Below, piece by piece: positions 38,058 through 42,962 of a stretch of 42,962 nt of DNA (its first letter is position 1; each line of letters begins with the position of its first letter). The translations under genes were made by a program, and so were the position numbers. The notes under the pieces are model-generated. The model was not told where the DNA came from, searched no databases, and was given only the letters and a program-made list of their open reading frames with translations. The DNA comes from Thermoleophilia bacterium (lineage in GTDB: Bacteria; Actinomycetota; Thermoleophilia; Gaiellales; JAICJC01): the NCBI GenBank assembly GCA_025927685.1, contig JAICKX010000015.1:1-42962 (forward strand), given 5' to 3'.

Positions 38058-39758
38058 GTGGCCCCCAGGCTCAGACACGGCGTGCTGCGCCTCTTCGGGC
38101 GCCGCGCGACGGGCGGCACGTCCCGGATGGGCGAGGGCGTGCGCCTCGGCATGGTCGCCGACGCGCTCTTCGACGCCGTCTACATCCACGTCGACGGGTG
38201 GATCGTCGAGGTGAACCGGGCGTTCGAAGAGCTCTTCGGCTACTCGCGCGAGGAGGCCGTGGGGCTGACCGTCTTCGACCTGTTCGCGTCCGCGTACCAC
38301 GACGTCCTGGTCAACCGCATCCAGCAGGAGAGCAGCGAGCGCTACGAGCTCGTCGGGATCACGCGAGAGGGCGAGGCGCGGCACCTCGAGGTCTCCGGCC
38401 GGACGATCAGCTATGCGGACGGCACGGCGCGTGTGGTGGCGCTGCACGACGTCACCGAGCGGCGGCTGGCCGAGGAGCAGGTCGGGGTGCTGGCGTTCCA
38501 GTACGCCGCCGACCTGACGACCGTCTCCGAGGTGGCCCGGCGCCTGCCCCGGACGGCGGACGCCCTCGGCGCGCGCCAGGCGATCTGCGAGGGGGCGCTC
38601 GCGGTCTGCGACGGCATGATCGCCGTCCTCATGGAGCCCGACGGCACCGGCCACCTGGTCTCGACAGCCGTGGCGGGTGCGGACGCCGCGCCGATGCACG
38701 TCCCCCTCGAGGCGGAGGGCTCGGCCACCGCGCGCGTCTTCCTGAGCGGCGAGCCGTTCTTCGTCGCCGACCTGACCGGCGAGCAGGGCCTGTCGCGCCG
38801 CGTCGTCGCCGAGACGGGCGCCGTGTCGGCGCTCTGGCAGCCGGTGCTCCAGGACGGGCGGGTCGTCGGCGTGCTCCTCGTCGCATGGGACCGCGAGCTC
38901 GCGCACCTGTCCGACCGGGCCGCCGCCGTCGTGGGGCTGTTCGCCGCCGAAGCCGCCGTCGCCATCGAGCGGGCCGACGTGCTGGCGCAGCTCGACGAGC
39001 TGAACGGCAGGCTGGCGCGGCAGGTCGAGGCGCTGCGCCTCTCCGACCAGATGAAGTCCGACTTCGTCTCGAGCGTGTCGCACGAGCTGCGAACGCCGCT
39101 CGCCTCGATCCTCGGCTACCTCGAGATCCTGGCCTCCGAGGAGGTGGGCGAGCTGACCGAGCTTCAGAGCGAGTTCGTGGGGATCGTCGACGCGAACGCG
39201 CACCGGCTGCTCTCGCTGATCGACGACCTGCTCACCCTGTCGGGCCTCGAGAACGGCAGGCTGGCGATGCGGTTCGAGCAGGTCGACCTCGGTGGGCTGG
39301 TGTCGGGAGACGTCCAGGGGCTTCGGCCCGAGCTGGTCGAGCGGCGGCACGAGATCGAGGTCGAAATCCCCGACAACCCGCTCGTCGTGAACGTCGACGT
39401 CCACCGCTGCGAGCAGGTGATCGGGAACCTCCTCTCCAACGCCGTCAAGTTCACCCCCGACGGCGGCCGCATCCGCGTGCACATGCGGGAGGCCGACGGG
39501 ATGGCCGAGCTCACGATCGCGGACTCCGGGATCGGCATCTCGGAGGAGGACCTCGGCAACCTCTTCGAGCGGTTCTTCCGGGCGCGAAGCGCAACCGAGC
39601 AGGCGATCCCGGGCACCGGTCTCGGGCTCGCGATCTCGAAGGGCATCGTCGAGGCACACGGCGGGACGCTCACGGCGGAGAGCGAGCTCGGGCGCGGGTC
39701 GGCGTTCACGGTCCGCCTGCCGATCGCGGCGTCGCGCCAGCTCCGCCCGGCCGCCTGA
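38058..39758 (+). CDS. Cytoplasmic PAS-GAF sensor histidine kinase
   Basis: A 566-residue kinase without membrane segments. Order: PAS domain (~28-135; DGWIVEVNRAFEELFGYSRE), GAF domain (~165-310), HisKA with phosphoacceptor His342 in SVSHELRTPLASILGYLEI, and HATPase (~440-555; NLLSNAVKFTPDGG, DSGIGISEEDLGNLFERFFR, GTGLGLAISKGIVEAHGG). All boxes look intact. The start is GTG at 38058; ATG at 38127 is a shorter option. No response regulator lies nearby, so it is an orphan kinase; its signal is probably a small molecule or redox cue bound in the cytoplasm. Confidence 0.92.
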   Translation: MAPRLRHGVLRLFGRRATGGTSRMGEGVRLGMVADALFDAVYIHVDGWIVEVNRAFEELFGYSREEAVGLTVFDLFASAYHDVLVNRIQQESSERYELVGITREGEARHLEVSGRTISYADGTARVVALHDVTERRLAEEQVGVLAFQYAADLTTVSEVARRLPRTADALGARQAICEGALAVCDGMIAVLMEPDGTGHLVSTAVAGADAAPMHVPLEAEGSATARVFLSGEPFFVADLTGEQGLSRRVVAETGAVSALWQPVLQDGRVVGVLLVAWDRELAHLSDRAAAVVGLFAAEAAVAIERADVLAQLDELNGRLARQVEALRLSDQMKSDFVSSVSHELRTPLASILGYLEILASEEVGELTELQSEFVGIVDANAHRLLSLIDDLLTLSGLENGRLAMRFEQVDLGGLVSGDVQGLRPELVERRHEIEVEIPDNPLVVNVDVHRCEQVIGNLLSNAVKFTPDGGRIRVHMREADGMAELTIADSGIGISEEDLGNLFERFFRARSATEQAIPGTGLGLAISKGIVEAHGGTLTAESELGRGSAFTVRLPIAASRQLRPAA

Positions 39759-39791
39759 CGATCGCCCGACGGGCGGGTATCGTCCGCCGCC

Positions 39792-40988
39792 GTGGGAGAG
39801 ACGCCCAAGATCGCCGATCCGCTCGAGGCGCTGGAGGCCGCGCGGGCCCTCTTCGACTCGGCCGACGACTTCACGGTCGGCGTGGAGGAGGAGTTCGCGA
39901 TCCTCGACCCGGGCACGCTGGACATGACGGCGGGGTTCGAGCGGTTCGACCAGGCCGCCCGCACCGGGCCGCTGGCCGGCATGGTCGCCGGCGAGCTGAT
40001 CCGCTCCGAGGTCGAGGTGCGAACGGGCCGGTGCGAGACGTTCCCCGAGGCGGCCGACGCCATGGCCCGCCGCCGGCTCGACCTGCTCGACGTGGCCGAG
40101 ACGCTCGGCTACGCGCTCGCTGCGACGGGGACGCACCCGTTCGCCCGCTGGCAGGACCAGGCGGTGATCGACACGCCCCACTACCACCTGGTCGAGGCGA
40201 CGCTCCGCTACGTGGCCTGGCGGAACAACACCTTCGGGATCCACGTCCACACGGGGATCCGCGGCGCCGACCGGGCGATCGCGGTGTCGAGCGCGCTCCG
40301 CAGCGTCCTGCCCGAGCTGCTGGCGGCGTCGTGCAGCTCGCCGTGGCTCGAGGATCGCCACACCCACCTGCACTCCACCCGCACGCAGGTCTTCACGAAG
40401 TTCTTCCCGCGGTGCGGGATCCCCGACCCGCTCGCGGACTGGGAGGAGTACGCCGAGTTCGTGCGCTTCCTCATCTCCACCCGCTCGATCCGCGAGCACA
40501 CGGAGATCTGGTGGAGCGTCCGCCCGCACCAGTCGTTCCCGACCGTCGAAGTGCGGATCTGCGACGCCCAGCCCGAGTTCAGCCGCGCGGTCGCGCTCTC
40601 CGGGCTCATGACAGCCCTCACCGCGCACTTCGCCCGCGCCTACGACGAGGGCCGTTCGCTGCCGGCGCACCCGCACCGGCTGATCGAGGAGAACTTCTGG
40701 CGCGCGATCCGGTGGGGCATGGCCGGCGAGCTGATCGACCTCGATACGGGGGCGGTGATGCCCGCCCGGGAGCGCGTCGGGGCGCTCGTCGAGGAGGTGT
40801 CCGAGGTCGCGGCCGAGCTCGGGATCGCCCGCTACCTGGGTGTCCTGGAGGAGCCCACCGCCGCCGAGCTCTACGTGGCCCGGCTGGCGGAGGGCGAGTC
40901 GGTGCGCGACGTGTGGCCGCATGCGGTCGCGCGCACCCGCGAGTCCGTCGCCGAGTGGCTGGCGGTGAGGGAGGGGGAGACGCGATGA
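39792..40988 (+). CDS. Carboxylate-amine ligase, GCS2/YbdK family
   Basis: A 398-residue ATP-dependent ligase of the glutamate-cysteine ligase type 2 family. Start GTG at 39792. Seen: FTVGVEEEFAILDPGTLD (metal and ATP Glu cluster), SEVEVRTGRCETF, TGTHPFARWQDQ, FGIHVHTGI and the late EVRICDAQPEF. Related proteins make gamma-glutamylcysteine weakly or act in ergothioneine or other thiol synthesis (EgtA-like). The substrate is not resolved. ATGA overlap with the next gene. Confidence 0.9.
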   Translation: MGETPKIADPLEALEAARALFDSADDFTVGVEEEFAILDPGTLDMTAGFERFDQAARTGPLAGMVAGELIRSEVEVRTGRCETFPEAADAMARRRLDLLDVAETLGYALAATGTHPFARWQDQAVIDTPHYHLVEATLRYVAWRNNTFGIHVHTGIRGADRAIAVSSALRSVLPELLAASCSSPWLEDRHTHLHSTRTQVFTKFFPRCGIPDPLADWEEYAEFVRFLISTRSIREHTEIWWSVRPHQSFPTVEVRICDAQPEFSRAVALSGLMTALTAHFARAYDEGRSLPAHPHRLIEENFWRAIRWGMAGELIDLDTGAVMPARERVGALVEEVSEVAAELGIARYLGVLEEPTAAELYVARLAEGESVRDVWPHAVARTRESVAEWLAVREGETR

Positions 40989-41383
40989 GCGAGGACGAGG
41001 CCCGGGCGGCCCAGGCGGCGGCCGCCGAGTACATGAAGCGCGTCCCGATCGAGGAGGTCGTGATCTCGACGGTGCAGACCCTGATCGAGCTCGGCTACCG
41101 CCGCACCGGGCTCGTCCAGGGTGCGGCCGACGAGCGCGACCTGCCCCAGACGGAGGTCGCGATCGAGGCGCTTCGGGCGCTCGTCCGCGTGCTCGAGCGA
41201 GTGCTCGACGCGGGGTCCGTCACGGCGGTGCGGGGCGAGATCGCCCAGCTCCAGCTGGCCTACGCCCGGGCGAGCGAGGGCCCGCCGGCGGAGGCGCCGG
41301 CGGAGGGCGCCGCCCCCGAGCCCGAGGCGCCCTCCGTGGACGTGCCCCGGCCCAAGATCTGGACGCCCGGCGGCGAGGGATGA
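40985..41383 (+). CDS. DUF1844-like small protein
   Basis: A 132-residue acidic helical protein with an ATGA-type start. VVISTVQTLIELGYRR followed by DLPQTEVAIEALRALVRVLE and IAQLQLAYARA resembles the DUF1844 pattern of two helices around a DL..A..AID-type motif. The C-terminal 35 residues are a Pro/Ala/Glu-rich linker ending PKIWTPGGEG. Function unknown. It overlaps both neighbours by four bases. Confidence 0.7.
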   Translation: MSEDEARAAQAAAAEYMKRVPIEEVVISTVQTLIELGYRRTGLVQGAADERDLPQTEVAIEALRALVRVLERVLDAGSVTAVRGEIAQLQLAYARASEGPPAEAPAEGAAPEPEAPSVDVPRPKIWTPGGEG

Positions 41384-42180
41384 GCGCCGCGGCGGAGATC
41401 GGCGTCTTCGGCGGCTCCGGCTTCTACAGCTTCCTCGACGACGCGGAGGAGGTCGCCGTCGACACGCCGTACGGGCCGCCGTCCGACCGGATCGTGGTCG
41501 GGTCGGTGGAGGGCCGCCGGGTCGCCTTCCTGCCGCGCCACGGCCGCAACCACCACCTGCCGCCGCACGCCATCCCCTACCGGGCCAACCTGTGGGCGAT
41601 GCGCGAGCTGGGCGTGCGCCGCATCATCGGGCCGTGCGCGTCGGGGAGCCTCGCGCGTGACGTCCCGCCCGGCGCATTCGTCGTCTGCGACCAGTTCGTC
41701 GACCGCACGTCGGGCCGGGAGCACACGTTCTACGACGGCCCGGTCACGACGCACGTCTCGGCGGCCGACCCGTACTGCCCCGACCTGCGCCGGATCCTGC
41801 TCGAGACCGGCCGCGAGCAGGGCATCGACATCCGCGACGGCGGGACGGTCGTCGTCATCCAGGGGCCGCGCTTCTCGACGCGGTCCGAGTCGACGTGGTT
41901 CAGCGCGATGGGATGGCAGGTCATCAACATGACGGCCTACCCGGAGGGCTGGCTGGCCCGCGAGCTCGAGCTCTGCTACGCCAACGTCTCGCTCATCACC
42001 GACTACGACGTCGGCCTCGAGGGCGACACGTCCGCCGGGCCGGTGAGCCACGGGGAGGTGATGCGGGTCTTCGCGGAGAACAACGAGCGCCTGCGCCGGC
42101 TGCTGTTCGCCGCCATCCCGAAGATCGGCCCGCAGCCGCAGGACATCTGTGCGACGGCCCTCTCCGGGGCGCGGGGGTAG
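41380..42180 (+). CDS. S-methyl-5-thioadenosine phosphorylase/purine nucleoside phosphorylase
   Basis: A 266-residue enzyme of the MTAP/PNP family 2, splitting a nucleoside with phosphate. Motifs: IGVFGGSGFYSFLDD, FLPRHGRNHHLPPHAIPYRAN (phosphate and ribose site, cited in part), VVCDQFVDRTSGREHTFYDG, IQGPRFSTRSES and INMTAYPEGWLAREL. The pattern fits MTAP-type enzymes better than classical PNP, but substrate choice between methylthioadenosine and inosine or guanosine is not settled. It is the end of a three-gene overlapping set. Confidence 0.9.
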   Translation: MSAAAEIGVFGGSGFYSFLDDAEEVAVDTPYGPPSDRIVVGSVEGRRVAFLPRHGRNHHLPPHAIPYRANLWAMRELGVRRIIGPCASGSLARDVPPGAFVVCDQFVDRTSGREHTFYDGPVTTHVSAADPYCPDLRRILLETGREQGIDIRDGGTVVVIQGPRFSTRSESTWFSAMGWQVINMTAYPEGWLARELELCYANVSLITDYDVGLEGDTSAGPVSHGEVMRVFAENNERLRRLLFAAIPKIGPQPQDICATALSGARG

Positions 42181-42204
42181 CACGCACGAGCGCACCCCTG
42201 AACC

Positions 42205-42235
42205 CGGCTGGGAAAGCCGAGGTCGCTGTTACAAT
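42205..42235 (+). promoter_or_regulatory. Promoter of the membrane pyrophosphatase gene
   Basis: A short hairpin CGGCT-GGGAA-AGCCG (42205-42219) is followed by an extended -10, TGTTACAAT, with TACAAT at 42230-42235. The transcript would start near 42242. AAGGAG at 42269-42274 is the ribosome site. The -35 is poor. Confidence 0.5.
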
Positions 42236-42282
42236 CCCCCGGTTCCCGACCGTCTTCCGCGACCCTCCAAGGAGCCTCTGAC

Positions 42283-42962
42283 GTGAGTTCACTGGCCAGC
42301 CATGCTGTGCTCATCTCCCTGATCTGCGGCGCTGCCGCCGTCGTCTACGGCCTGGCGCTGACCCGCTGGGTGCTCGCCCAGTCCGCCGGAACCGAGCGCA
42401 TGCAGGACATCGCCACGGCCATCCAGGAGGGCGCGGCCGCCTACCTGCGCCGCCAGTACACGACGATCGCCGGCGTGGCCGTGGTCGTGTTCCTCGCGAT
42501 CGGCATCGCCGGCACGTGGACCGACGACCTGGGCTGGAAGGTCGCGATCGGGTTCCTGATCGGCGCCGTGCTCTCGGCGCTCACCGGCTTCATCGGGATG
42601 AACGTGGCGGTGCGCTCGAATGTGCGCACCGCCGAGGCGGCCAAGTCGGGCATGAAGCCAGCGCTCTCGGTCGCGTTCAAGGGCGGGACGGTCACCGGGA
42701 TCCTCGTCGTCGGCCTGGGCCTCCTCGGCGTGGGCGGTTATTTCGGCGTTCTCATGCTGAACGGCGACAGCGACCTCGAGGCGACCAAGGCGCTAGTCGG
42801 GCTCGCGTTCGGCGGCTCGCTCATCTCGGTGTTCGCCCGCCTCGGCGGCGGCATCTTCACGAAGGGCGCCGACCTCCGCGCCGACCGGGGGGGGAAGATC
42901 GAGGGCCGCCAACCCGAGGACGACCCCCGCCACCCCCCCCTGATCGCCGACCACGAGGGCGA
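42283..42962 (+). CDS. hppA: K+-type or K+-independent membrane proton/sodium pyrophosphatase, N-terminal part
   Basis: GTG at 42283, eight bases after AAGGAG, opens a frame that continues past the window end. The first ~225 residues include TM1, [37 protein letters not shown] and [20 protein letters not shown], all hallmarks of H+/Na+-translocating pyrophosphatases. The next segment should carry the strictly conserved catalytic DVGADLVGK and ADNVGD boxes. It reads DLRADRGGK and ADHEGD, which in view of position at the contig end is more likely poor sequence than a real change. Ion type cannot be decided here. Confidence 0.9.
   Translation, partial: MSSLASHAVLISLICGAAAVVYGLALTRWVLAQSAGTERMQDIATAIQEGAAAYLRRQYTTIAGVAVVVFLAIGIAGTWTDDLGWKVAIGFLIGAVLSALTGFIGMNVAVRSNVRTAEAAKSGMKPALSVAFKGGTVTGILVVGLGLLGVGGYFGVLMLNGDSDLEATKALVGLAFGGSLISVFARLGGGIFTKGADLRADRGGKIEGRQPEDDPRHPPLIADHEG

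Noticed and set aside
39763-39777. Small hairpin CGCCCG-ACG-GGCGGG after the kinase gene
   Set aside because: Too short and without a T-run; the next gene begins 15 bases later in the same direction.
36717-40922. A 1401-codon open frame on the minus strand opposite rex, the glycosyltransferase, the kinase and the ligase
   Set aside because: It spans four well-supported genes on the other strand, has the Arg/Glu/Gly/His-rich composition of a GC-codon shadow, and shows no domain.
1-42962. tRNA, rRNA, CRISPR arrays, integrases, phage genes and toxin-antitoxin pairs
   Set aside because: None could be recognised on either strand; no regularly spaced repeats, no T-loop/anticodon patterns and no transposase domains were seen.

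Overview
The window is about 43 kb of very GC-rich (roughly 70% by eye), gene-dense chromosomal DNA. It has short intergenic gaps, many GTG and TTG starts, and runs of genes with 4-base stop/start overlaps. Several ATG or GTG codons lie 6-11 bases downstream of a -10-like hexamer, as expected for leaderless mRNAs. Gene content (PaaABCD, actinobacterial-type Rex, MocR regulator, DUF3303, DUF2520 beside panC, several secreted repeat proteins) points to a soil actinobacterium, perhaps of the Thermoleophilia (Gaiellales/Solirubrobacterales). The class assignment is inference from style and content only. Both ends cut through genes, and the last ~100 bases look like a low-quality contig end, so this is probably a metagenome or draft contig.

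Region 1 (1-12.2 kb) is aromatic and acyl-CoA catabolism. On the plus strand lie a thiolase (truncated at the left edge), an aldehyde dehydrogenase, an EthD-like protein, a ring-hydrolase-like crotonase, a PaaF-like hydratase and a PaaG-like isomerase, then a sugar-porter MFS gene. On the minus strand is paaABCD, the phenylacetyl-CoA epoxidase without paaE. Diverging from paaA by only a few tens of bases is a three-gene 2-oxoacid dehydrogenase operon (E1 alpha, E1 beta, E2). The gap holds a perfect 23-bp palindrome, a likely shared operator. Together the genes suggest degradation of phenylacetate or phenylalanine.

Region 2 (12.2-21.8 kb) is surface and signalling: two paralogous secreted proteins with seven GG repeats each, a Nudix protein, an acetyltransferase, a membrane GGDEF-EAL protein beside a cupredoxin lipoprotein, a DUF3303 protein, a secreted metallophosphoesterase with an FN3 domain, and a secreted protein of three cysteine-paired repeats.

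Region 3 (21.8-29.8 kb) is accessory: a MocR-type regulator divergent from an MFS exporter, an aminoglycoside-phosphotransferase-like kinase, a small minus-strand operon (P-loop kinase, GNAT, cupin, dimeric alpha-beta barrel protein), another cupin, a stretch of decayed genes (an adenylate cyclase remnant and a glyoxalase tail), a secreted PF04185-type phosphoesterase and glyoxalase I.

Region 4 (29.8-43 kb) is housekeeping: a DUF2520-panC-panB pantothenate operon, a zinc-ribbon protein, family 4 uracil-DNA glycosylase, the t6A genes tsaE-tsaB-rimI-tsaD, a glutaredoxin-like protein and rex, then a glycosyltransferase, a PAS-GAF histidine kinase, a GCS2-type ligase, a DUF1844-like protein, an MTA phosphorylase and the start of a membrane pyrophosphatase. 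Three palindromic REP/MITE-like elements (3235-3424, 29805-29935, 32300-32328) lie between genes. No tRNA, rRNA, CRISPR array, integrase or transposase gene was seen.
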